Below the pieces are notes generated by a model. It was not told the DNA's origin, ran no database searches, and saw only the letters and a program-made list of their open reading frames with translations. Of a DNA stretch of 5,561 nucleotides, positions 1-5,561 are shown piece after piece. The stretch is taken from NCBI GenBank assembly GCA_027311125.1, contig DAICZO010000001.1, positions 1 to 5,561 of the forward strand, in the 5' to 3' direction. Positions within the stretch are counted from its first letter, which is position 1, and each line of letters opens with the position of its first letter. Position numbers and translations under genes: made by a program. The stretch comes from Acidobacteriaceae bacterium (GTDB taxonomy: Bacteria; Acidobacteriota; Terriglobia; Terriglobales; Acidobacteriaceae).

Positions 1-13
1 AGGCCACAATGTA

Positions 14-48
14 GCCGGACTTAGCGGCCAAATCGGGCGTTTTTTTTT
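14..48 (+). terminator. Possible rho-independent terminator for a rightward gene left of the window
   Basis: A run of nine T (40-48) follows a GC-rich stretch with short self-complementary pieces: GCCG (14-17) with CGGC (25-28), or GCC (27-29) with GGC (36-38). This is the arrangement of an intrinsic terminator read on the plus strand, which would end a gene lying to the left and converging on the oxidoreductase gene. Both stems are very short, so the T-run may be incidental. Confidence 0.25.
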
Positions 49-57
49 GCTACAGAA

Positions 58-78
58 TCTCTCATCGTGAAAGAGAGA
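58..78 (-). terminator. Small hairpin downstream of the GMC oxidoreductase gene
   Basis: TCTCTC (58-63) and GAGAGA (73-78) form a perfect 6-bp stem with a 9-base loop, about 40 bases past the stop codon of the leftward oxidoreductase gene. Read on the minus strand it is not directly followed by a T-run, so it is not a textbook intrinsic terminator. It may instead stabilise the 3' end of the transcript. Confidence 0.2.
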
Positions 79-116
79 AGCAAAACTAACGGTTGTCAAC
101 TCCGGGAGAAAGACAC

Positions 117-1859
117 CTATCCGATCCGCTCGTGGAGAAGATGGTCGGCGATCCGGATTGCGTTTGCGATGATCGTTAGGGAAGGATTGACGGCACTCGC
201 GGACACGAAGCACGATGCGTCCACGACGTATAGATTATCGAGGTCATGGGCCTTGCAGTGGGCATCGAGTACGCTGGTTGCGGGATCATTGCCCATGCGG
301 CAGGTGCCGTTCTGGTGGCCTACGCCCTCCAGCGGAATGCGCTTTTTGAAGTAGGCGTGCAGCGGAATGTGGGTTGTCGCGTGGCCGGCCTTCTTGAGGA
401 CATCTACCCATCGATCCTTGAGGCGATCAAATGATTCAACGTTGTTCGGCGTGTAGGAGAGCTGAATCCGTCGCGGTGCGTTGTCGTTGACGGGCTCCGA
501 CTGATTCGTTCGGCCCGTGTCGCCCGAGGGGTGCGCTCCGGCGAGGCCAGGCTGTGCACTCTCAACCGAGAGCGGCGTGGTGTTATGCAGGGTGACGCGG
601 TTTTCTGGATCGGGGAGGTCTTCCGTGGTCAGCCACCATGGCACGGCGTGATGCTTCATGCCTTCCAGCACGAAGCCCGGCGTCAATGGCGGTGCGTCGC
701 CCTTCATCATCTCGTAGTGGAAGCTTCCCACAGGCTGCACCTGGCCTAACGGGAATGGATAGGCGGGATCACTATCCTTGAGATAGAAGTCGTTCGTCCC
801 CCACGTCTTGGTGTAGGAGTCCTGGTTGGTCTTGGGCGACAGGGCGAGAAGTGCATCGGCCTGGTGGTACATGAAGTTCCTGCCGACCTGGTCGGAGCTA
901 TTGGCAAGCCCCCTGGGGTGCTTGTCGTTTGCCGATGCGAGGAGGAGGACAGCAGAGTTGACGGCTCCGGCGCAGACCGCGAAGAAGTCTGCAGTGTATG
1001 TCGCTATCGATCCGGATGCAGCAGGAGATTCCATGGCAGCTCCGCCATACTGCTTGCCAGAGCCGGAGTGGAGCACCTCTACTGCGGCGACGGCGGTTCC
1101 GGTTGCGTTCGTGATCAGGCGCATGACACGGGAGTTGGTCATGAGGGTGACGTTGGGCAGATCGAGGACCTGACGAATGCAGTTGATATCGGCATCGGAT
1201 TTAGCGTGGACCAAGCAGGGATAGCCATCGCAGGTGTCGCAACGCACGCATTGGGAGCGAAGCGGATCAGCCTCGTTGCGTTTCAGGCCGAGGGGAATTG
1301 GGAAGGTGTTGATGCCAATCTTGCGAACATCGTCTTCAATGCTTTGCATTCGGGGTTCGTTTGAGAGCGCCGGGAACGGGTATTGCTTCGAGTGAAAGGG
1401 CTCGGTTGGATCAAATGAGGAACCGAAGCCGCCGGGAATGCTCGGCGCAGTGCCCAGGTTGCCGTGCACGTGAAAGAGCTCCTCCGCGCGGGTGTAGTAG
1501 GGCTCCAGGTCGGCGTATGAGATGGGCCATGCCGGGGAGATGCCACCCTGATGTTGGATGACGCCAAAGTCCTCGGCGCGCATGCGGAACATGGCAGCGC
1601 CGTAGACCTTGGTTTGACCACCGACAAAGTAGGCCTGCTGCGGATGCAGGTCCTTGCCGTCCTTGTCCTGCCAGGTCTCTTTGGTGTGATAACGGTTGTC
1701 AAGGAAGACGGCCTGCGTATCCCAGTTGAGCTTCTCCTGCGGCATGAACGGGCCACGTTCGAGGATCAGGATGTGCTTTCCGGCCTGAGCCAGTTGCAGA
1801 GCCAGCGTTCCACCGCCGGCCCCCGTGCCAATCACGATCGCGTCATAGTGCGTGGACAT
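117..1859 (-). CDS. GMC-family FAD-dependent oxidoreductase (580 aa)
   Basis: A glucose-methanol-choline (GMC) oxidoreductase, which oxidises an alcohol, sugar or polyol using bound FAD. The substrate cannot be read from the sequence. The N-terminus has the dinucleotide-binding motif G11-x-G13-x-x-G16, with E34 at the end of the second strand (ILILERG) expected to hold the FAD ribose. The C-terminal domain has GHQNGTCRMG with H515 and AVNPSLTI with N558, the His/Asn catalytic pair seen in choline oxidase-like members. Residues 204-215 carry CVRCDTCDGYPC. There is no signal peptide or Tat motif, so it is probably cytoplasmic. Compared with what I recall of relatives, there seems to be a hydrophilic insert near 426-462. 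The ATG at 1859 was chosen because homology begins at once (THYDAIVIGTGAGGG); the frame stays open back to 2114 but that stretch overlaps the channel gene. No clear Shine-Dalgarno precedes this ATG. Likely second gene of an operon with the channel, 58 bp upstream. Confidence 0.93.
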   Translation of the reverse strand: MSTHYDAIVIGTGAGGGTLALQLAQAGKHILILERGPFMPQEKLNWDTQAVFLDNRYHTKETWQDKDGKDLHPQQAYFVGGQTKVYGAAMFRMRAEDFGVIQHQGGISPAWPISYADLEPYYTRAEELFHVHGNLGTAPSIPGGFGSSFDPTEPFHSKQYPFPALSNEPRMQSIEDDVRKIGINTFPIPLGLKRNEADPLRSQCVRCDTCDGYPCLVHAKSDADINCIRQVLDLPNVTLMTNSRVMRLITNATGTAVAAVEVLHSGSGKQYGGAAMESPAASGSIATYTADFFAVCAGAVNSAVLLLASANDKHPRGLANSSDQVGRNFMYHQADALLALSPKTNQDSYTKTWGTNDFYLKDSDPAYPFPLGQVQPVGSFHYEMMKGDAPPLTPGFVLEGMKHHAVPWWLTTEDLPDPENRVTLHNTTPLSVESAQPGLAGAHPSGDTGRTNQSEPVNDNAPRRIQLSYTPNNVESFDRLKDRWVDVLKKAGHATTHIPLHAYFKKRIPLEGVGHQNGTCRMGNDPATSVLDAHCKAHDLDNLYVVDASCFVSASAVNPSLTIIANAIRIADHLLHERIG

Positions 1860-1917
1860 GCATACTTGGATGCGTGAAAGTTCGCCTTCGCAGTTGGCTT
1901 TACATTCTTTTGAAGAT

Positions 1918-2772
1918 TCATTCTCCCGTGAAATGCGAATGGCGATGGAATGGGTAGTGACAACGGAAGGGGCAGGGGTATGCCGGGTCAGGATGCAGCT
2001 TCGCGCAGAGGATGCTGTCCGCTCCATTAGAGCGCAGATAGACCTCGGCGGCCCCGAGCATTCCAAGCAAGGGCGCGGTGAAGTAGAGCCAGCAGGCTGG
2101 CCAGAGATGCGCAAAGACCGCGGAGCCTGTTGTTCGAGCGGGATTGATGCTGAAGCCGGAGACCGGAGCGAAGAGCAGGATGTAGAGGGCGATCAACGCT
2201 CCCATGGCGTAGCTGGTGTAGGGAGCAATCCGTGGCCGGTTCGACATCCAGAGCACGACCGCCATCAGCACAGCTGCCATGAAGAACTCGGCGGCGAAGG
2301 CGGCAGCCGTTCCGTATCGTCCTGGGACTGTCACTGCGTACTCGACAGAAGGGTCTGCAAGCTGCTTCCCGAGGAGCAGAGAAGAAACTCCGACGCCGAA
2401 GATACCCCCCATGAATTGGAAGAGAACGTAAAAGGCCGCATCCCACACGGCGATCTTCCGCAACCGCAGATAGGTGAGGGTGATGGCGGGGTTGAAGTGC
2501 GCTCCTGAACGCTTCCCCATGGGGGAGTGAATGATGAGGATCGCGGTTACCCCCATGCCTGCTCCCATGAGGATGCGGCGCACGACAGCGCTTGGGATTG
2601 CGAGCAGCGCAGGGTAGCCGGAGTGGAAGAGGATGACTGTGCAGACACACGCGGAGATCATGAAGAGAGCAAGTTCGAAGCCCTCGTAGAGATACAAGGG
2701 CCAATGATGCGATAAGGCGGACCGGATCGTTTCGTTATTCGCGTTTAGGGCCGTTTTCGCGGCGATTGACAA
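1918..2772 (-). CDS. MIP-family channel (aquaporin-like), 284 aa, TTG start
   Basis: A major intrinsic protein pore in the inner membrane for water or small neutral solutes. Both half-helix signatures are present: GAHFNPAIT (N94-P95-A96) and SINPARTTGSA (N210-P211-A212, filter Arg R213). Six membrane segments lie at roughly 28-50, 63-82, 108-134, 153-177, 184-204 and 223-246, with E30 and E162 at the usual places in helices 1 and 4. The residues after the second NPA (T214, A218) are aquaporin-like, not the Asp/Lys of glycerol facilitators. By position, the selectivity filter is G74, I198, F207, R213, which matches neither the classical water nor the glycerol set. The cytoplasmic tail (256-281) is rich in Cys and His. 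The TTG start at 2772 is favoured by a perfect AGGAGG five bases upstream, and the only nearby ATG upstream runs into TAG at once. First gene of a probable operon with the oxidoreductase. The true substrate is unknown. Confidence 0.95.
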   Translation of the reverse strand: MSIAAKTALNANNETIRSALSHHWPLYLYEGFELALFMISACVCTVILFHSGYPALLAIPSAVVRRILMGAGMGVTAILIIHSPMGKRSGAHFNPAITLTYLRLRKIAVWDAAFYVLFQFMGGIFGVGVSSLLLGKQLADPSVEYAVTVPGRYGTAAAFAAEFFMAAVLMAVVLWMSNRPRIAPYTSYAMGALIALYILLFAPVSGFSINPARTTGSAVFAHLWPACWLYFTAPLLGMLGAAEVYLRSNGADSILCAKLHPDPAYPCPFRCHYPFHRHSHFTGE

Positions 2773-2783
2773 AGTGCCCTCCT
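2773..2783 (-). promoter_or_regulatory. Ribosome binding site that fixes the TTG start of the channel
   Basis: On the minus strand AGGAGG (2783-2778) is followed by GCACT and then TTG at 2772. The match to the anti-Shine-Dalgarno is perfect and the 5-base spacing is good. This is the main reason to accept a TTG start. Confidence 0.8.
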
Positions 2784-2996
2784 ACACATTTCGCTCGACC
2801 AGCACGTGCATAACGACAAAAAGACCGAGGAAGCGAACAAACTCAGCCTACCACCGGAGAAGTCGATCAGCCCTTGTAGTTGTTTGAGCTGCGAGAGATA
2901 TGCAGAGAGGCACAGCCTCAACTGTTGACGTCAGCCCAATGCGCCCATTGAGGTCTGGTTAGCTGAGGAATGTACTGATTGGTTCCGAAATGCACC
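2784..2996. other. Upstream region of the channel-oxidoreductase operon
   Basis: About 210 bases between the Pnkp relic and the channel RBS. It should contain the operon promoter, but I see no convincing -35/-10 pair. The best weak candidate on the minus strand is TTGAGG followed 15 bases later by TATCTC (about 2922-2896), with poor spacing. Also present are an 8-bp palindrome TGACGTCA (about 2926-2933) and a short hairpin, GAGGC/GCCTC around ACA, at 2907-2919. No coding sequence is supported. Confidence 0.4.
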
Positions 2997-3323
2997 TTAG
3001 CTGAAATAGTCACGTGCAAGGCCCAAATGCCGAATCAATCCACATTCGATACTTGTCGCTTGCGTAACTCCGCAGTGACCTTGCGCGATTAAGTTGAGCG
3101 GCTTGACCACCATGCCCTCACCTCCACGGGAGGTCATGTCGTGCCAACAAGCTACAGTACCAGCAGAGCTCTGATCGACGTCAAGATTGACGACCTGAAA
3201 CGGGATGGCGAACAGAAATCCACTACCCTCCTTTAGGTTTGAATCCTCCTCGATATTCGAATAGGCCAAATTGTGCGCAGGGATCGGGCCGTCACAGGAC
3301 GATTCAGCGGTGAGGAAAAGCAA
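2997..3323 (-). pseudogene. Decayed fragment of polynucleotide kinase-phosphatase (Pnkp) ligase domain
   Basis: An open stretch of 108 codons resembling the C-terminal part of the ligase (nucleotidyltransferase) domain of bacterial Pnkp, an RNA-repair enzyme usually about 850 aa long with kinase, phosphatase and ligase domains. In order: IPAHNLAYS (14-22) resembles the family's LAPFHLLAS; GFLFAIPFQVVNLD (35-48) resembles GLLLATPYRVVDLD; and SRGGEGMVVKPL (65-76) is ligase motif IV. Spacing between the first two blocks is about ten residues short. After Q88 the match fades. The motif V lysine is not in frame, although a one-base shift at about 3060 gives SDKYR followed by FGPCT, reminiscent of the family's KCRG and YGPEYT. 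The kinase, phosphatase and the catalytic-lysine half of the ligase are absent, an in-frame stop lies shortly upstream, and the only start is TTG. I read it as a relic. The comparison is from memory, not a search. Confidence 0.68.
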
Positions 3324-3848
3324 TTCCTTGATAGTTCCCTGTTCTTCCCGGTTTGATCGTGACGTCCATACCGCATAAGCGCCTATCTTCCTTATGATTT
3401 AGTGCGGAAATCTAGAGCCACAACACGAAGTTTCGCTGTAATTTTCCCTGTTAGCAAGGGTGTCTTGCAGAGCATGGTTCGCATCAGACTGCATCCACCG
3501 TCATTCATTATCGAATCAACAACTTACAAGAGATGTCGGCCCAGATCATTCCATTTTGGCCGTATTTCCGCGATCGTCCGCGAAGAATGGCATCAAGAGA
3601 TAACGTCATGGTCTCTATGGTGCGGAGGTGAACTCATTTCCTCTCCCTCCTGCATTGCCAGCAGTTGACATTGGCCGTGTCAATTCGCGCGAGCATGGGG
3701 AGCAGTGTCAGAGCATCGATGGGTATGTCCAAGGCTGCGAGCTGCTGTAGTCACTCTAGATCTGCTGTAGCCGTATTTTTTGAATCAAAGTAGCCGCTGT
3801 CCTGCCACCGGATATTTTCCCTGCATCTCGTTGATGTTGAGTTCGCAA
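3324..3848. other. Gene-free stretch, possibly decayed coding DNA
   Basis: About 525 bases without an intact gene, visibly more AT-rich than the flanking genes. One minus-strand frame is open from about 3840 to 3508 except for two TGA codons (3753-3751 and 3636-3634). It contains LQQLAALDIPIDALTLLPML after the first stop and TLSLDAILRGRSRKYGQNGM after the second. I do not recognise either. Together with the neighbouring Pnkp relic this fits degraded DNA, but open stretches of 38-41 codons also arise by chance. The plus-strand open frame 3402-3668 starts at a GTG without an RBS and resembles nothing I know. Confidence 0.4.
3742..3770. repeat. Short direct repeat CTGCTGTAG, two copies 20 bp apart
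   Basis: CTGCTGTAG occurs at 3742-3750 and again at 3762-3770, a start-to-start distance of 20 bp, close to two helical turns. A further TAGCCG follows the second copy (3768-3773) and recurs at 3791-3796. The 11-bp palindrome TTTGAATCAAA lies at 3779-3789. The spacing would suit a dimeric binding protein, but the repeat lies behind the TPR gene and is not at a gene start, so a function is doubtful. Confidence 0.45.
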
Positions 3849-5561
3849 TCATTTGACCTGGGCAAACTCTAAACGCGCCTGTTTTAGCACGGGCAGGTCC
3901 TCGTCCGCATCTCTCCACAGCTCCAGAAACTGCCCATATTCCTTTCGGCTGTCGACCGCATTGTGCTGCAAAGCGTAAGCACGGGCCAGGCCAAAGTGGG
4001 CGAGAGGGTAGAGCACAGAGATTGGAGTGGACCCAGGATGCACAAGTATCTTTTGATACTGCGCGGCAGCAGCCTGCGCCTCACCTGCCCGCAGATAGGC
4101 CTGGCCGCGTTCGTAGAGGACGACATAGCTCTTGAGTTCGTACGGTGTGGCGATGTCAAGATCGGCGATCGCTTCCGCGGGTCGGCCGTCTTGCATGTCG
4201 AGAACAGAACGAAGCTGTGGCAGATACACGTTCGCCATGAGCGTGTCGGCGGTCTCGCTGGCATGCCTTGCAATAAACTGCTCCGCGAACGCGACGTCCC
4301 CCAACTGCGCGTGCACCAGCGCCAGGTCCTCAACGTCGGCGGTTGGATTCCGCAGCCGACCAAGAGTCGCTCTCGCTGCCGATCGCAAGCCTAGTGAGAC
4401 CTCAGTCTCCGCCTCGTCGGTCAGGACGTCGTCCGCAGCTTCGACCAGGCCCGCGCTTATGGCCACATCATACGACTTGCGATAGTAGGCGGTCGCCAGA
4501 GCGTAATGGCCTGCGGCCGCTGCGACCGAGGCTTGTAGATAGGGAAAGTACCATGCGTACCAACCGGATGCGTGGTTCTCAGCCCAGACCATCTCCTGAT
4601 GTATGGAGTCCGGATTGTGCCTGGCCACCGCAATTTGAAACATGGTGGAGTGCAGCCCCTCGGAATCCTTTCCGTTGCGGATGGCCTTTGCTGCGACAGA
4701 CAGCGCCTCATCGAACCGGCCGTCATCAGCATAAGCGCGCGCCAGAGTGCTGTAGATGAGGCTGTTGCTTTCATAAGCCGCTAGCGCCCGCTCCCCTTCG
4801 GAGATCGCGGCAGCGTACTGGCCAATCTGTGTGTAGGAGTCGATGATGTTTACCGCCGGTGCGGATTCGCGCGGATAAGTCGCGGCCCATAGCTGATAGG
4901 TCTTGATGCCTTGCAGCCGGTCCCCGACACCTTCGGCGTAATAGTGGGCTTGCAGTACCAGCCGCTCCTTGGCGTTCACGTTGCCGCTCAGATCCATCGC
5001 CTTCTTGTAATTCTGCGATGCCAGCTTGAACTCGCTAAGGTTGTAGTAGTCGTTGGCGATCTGTCCATAGGCCATGGCGAAGCTCGGGTCCAGCTCGACC
5101 GCCCTCTGAAACAGTGGAAGACTTTCGCTCTGGTCTTTTCCAAGCTCGTTCAACGTGGCTCCGGCAGAGTACGCCTGCAGTGCTTCGAGCGACGCTGTTG
5201 TGGCCTGATGAATCGGAACGTCGTAGCTGTTGAGGGATTTGGCAGACTCACCCAGACTCCGACGGACGTGGTCCGCAACCGTATCCAGTGCTTCGAGCAC
5301 CTTCGCCTTCGTCGACGCCTGGGCTTTCGCTGTCGCAAGCCGTTTCCCCGAATTGCAGTCCGTGGCCTCCAGCGTCACCAGATATTCGCCACCAACAATG
5401 GCCACCTTACCCGCCAGCAACACATGGCGGTTGGTGCGAACACATATCTCCCGCGCAACGTCGGTGGTGATGACCGTCCCCGGCTTTAGCTCCATCATCT
5501 GCAAAGTCGTCAGGGCACCACGCTCGCTCAGCACATCCAGGTACGGCGACTGCTCCAGGTC
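3849..5561 (-). CDS. TPR-repeat C-terminal region of a large acidobacterial signalling protein (5' end outside window)
   Basis: The frame is open to the right edge, giving the last 570 residues of a longer protein. Numbered from the edge, residues 1 to about 108 (EQSPYLDVLSERGALTTL ... LGES) look like a TolB/FlgO-like domain. Residues from about 124 onward are TPR helical repeats: SLEALQAYSAG, then LFQRAVELDPSFAMAYGQIA (150-169), further repeats near 227-298, and a final block ending LARAYALQ ... FLELWRDADEDLPVLKQA. In Acidobacteriota this module usually follows either a Ser/Thr protein kinase plus a membrane helix or a winged-helix DNA-binding domain; which one applies here cannot be seen. 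The TPR part would bind protein partners or serve as a sensor, in the periplasm if the kinase-type layout holds. An internal GTG at 5534 is not a credible start because homology continues upstream of it. No terminator was seen after the stop. The next gene leftward is a relic, so no operon partner is visible. Confidence 0.9.
   Translation of the reverse strand, partial: DLEQSPYLDVLSERGALTTLQMMELKPGTVITTDVAREICVRTNRHVLLAGKVAIVGGEYLVTLEATDCNSGKRLATAKAQASTKAKVLEALDTVADHVRRSLGESAKSLNSYDVPIHQATTASLEALQAYSAGATLNELGKDQSESLPLFQRAVELDPSFAMAYGQIANDYYNLSEFKLASQNYKKAMDLSGNVNAKERLVLQAHYYAEGVGDRLQGIKTYQLWAATYPRESAPAVNIIDSYTQIGQYAAAISEGERALAAYESNSLIYSTLARAYADDGRFDEALSVAAKAIRNGKDSEGLHSTMFQIAVARHNPDSIHQEMVWAENHASGWYAWYFPYLQASVAAAAGHYALATAYYRKSYDVAISAGLVEAADDVLTDEAETEVSLGLRSAARATLGRLRNPTADVEDLALVHAQLGDVAFAEQFIARHASETADTLMANVYLPQLRSVLDMQDGRPAEAIADLDIATPYELKSYVVLYERGQAYLRAGEAQAAAAQYQKILVHPGSTPISVLYPLAHFGLARAYALQHNAVDSRKEYGQFLELWRDADEDLPVLKQARLEFAQVK

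Noticed and set aside
864..1364. Plus-strand open frame of 166 codons opposite the oxidoreductase
   Set aside because: It is antisense to a conserved coding region and shows no recognisable domain.
1860..2114. N-terminal extension of the GMC oxidoreductase by 85 residues, in the same open frame
   Set aside because: It overlaps the 3' end of the channel gene by about 200 bases, the added residues look like no domain, and family homology starts right at the ATG at 1859.
1852..2508. Plus-strand open frame of 218 codons opposite the channel gene
   Set aside because: The composition is typical of antisense of a GC-rich membrane protein gene, with no motif or RBS, and it lies opposite a well-supported gene.
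2027..2704. Minus-strand open frame of 225 codons inside the channel gene
   Set aside because: Its translation is Arg/His/Leu-rich with no motif. It is an alternative frame of the clearly genuine channel gene.
2926..2933. Palindrome TGACGTCA as a regulator site
   Set aside because: Eight bases are too few to claim a site, the symmetry does not extend outward, and there is no second copy.
3402..3668. Plus-strand open frame of 88 codons in the gene-free stretch
   Set aside because: It has a GTG start with no Shine-Dalgarno, a composition unlike a folded protein and no recognisable family.
4911..5489. Plus-strand open frame of 192 codons opposite the TPR gene
   Set aside because: It is antisense to a well-supported gene, with no motif and no RBS.
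1..5561. CRISPR array, tRNA, rRNA, insertion-sequence ends or attachment sites
   Set aside because: I saw no regularly spaced repeats, cloverleaf-like sequences, transposase motifs or long terminal inverted repeats on either strand.

Overview
This window most likely comes from an acidobacterium (Acidobacteriota, Terriglobia-like). The main reason is the right-hand gene. Its TolB-like N-terminal stretch, followed by TPR repeats and a C-terminal block ending in LARAYALQ...FLELWRDADEDLPVLKQA, is a pattern I associate with the many large signalling proteins (kinase-TPR or winged-helix-TPR) of that phylum. The coding regions look GC-rich. No RNA genes, CRISPR array or insertion sequence were seen.

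Layout, left to right; every convincing gene is on the minus strand. (1) Bases 1-116 hold a T-run and a small hairpin, probably transcription-end signals, and no gene. (2) 117-1859 encodes a 580-residue FAD-dependent GMC-family oxidoreductase with a His/Asn catalytic pair and a Cys-rich motif. (3) 1918-2772 encodes a MIP/aquaporin channel starting at TTG behind a strong AGGAGG. It lies 58 bp upstream of the oxidoreductase, so the two look like one operon, channel first. (4) 2773-3848 is about 1.1 kb without an intact gene. It contains a decayed fragment (2997-3323) of the ligase domain of bacterial polynucleotide kinase-phosphatase (Pnkp), a short direct repeat and unassigned open stretches. 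(5) 3849-5561 is the C-terminal 570 residues of the TPR signalling protein; its 5' end lies beyond the right edge.

The only plausible functional unit is the channel-oxidoreductase pair: a membrane pore whose selectivity-filter residues fit neither the classical water nor the glycerol pattern, with a Cys/His-rich cytoplasmic tail, followed by a cytoplasmic flavoenzyme with a CxxCxxCxxxxC motif. A substrate, product or by-product link (for example H2O2 or a small polyol) is inference only. I do not see a clearly new multi-gene system. The best leads are this pair and the Pnkp relic.
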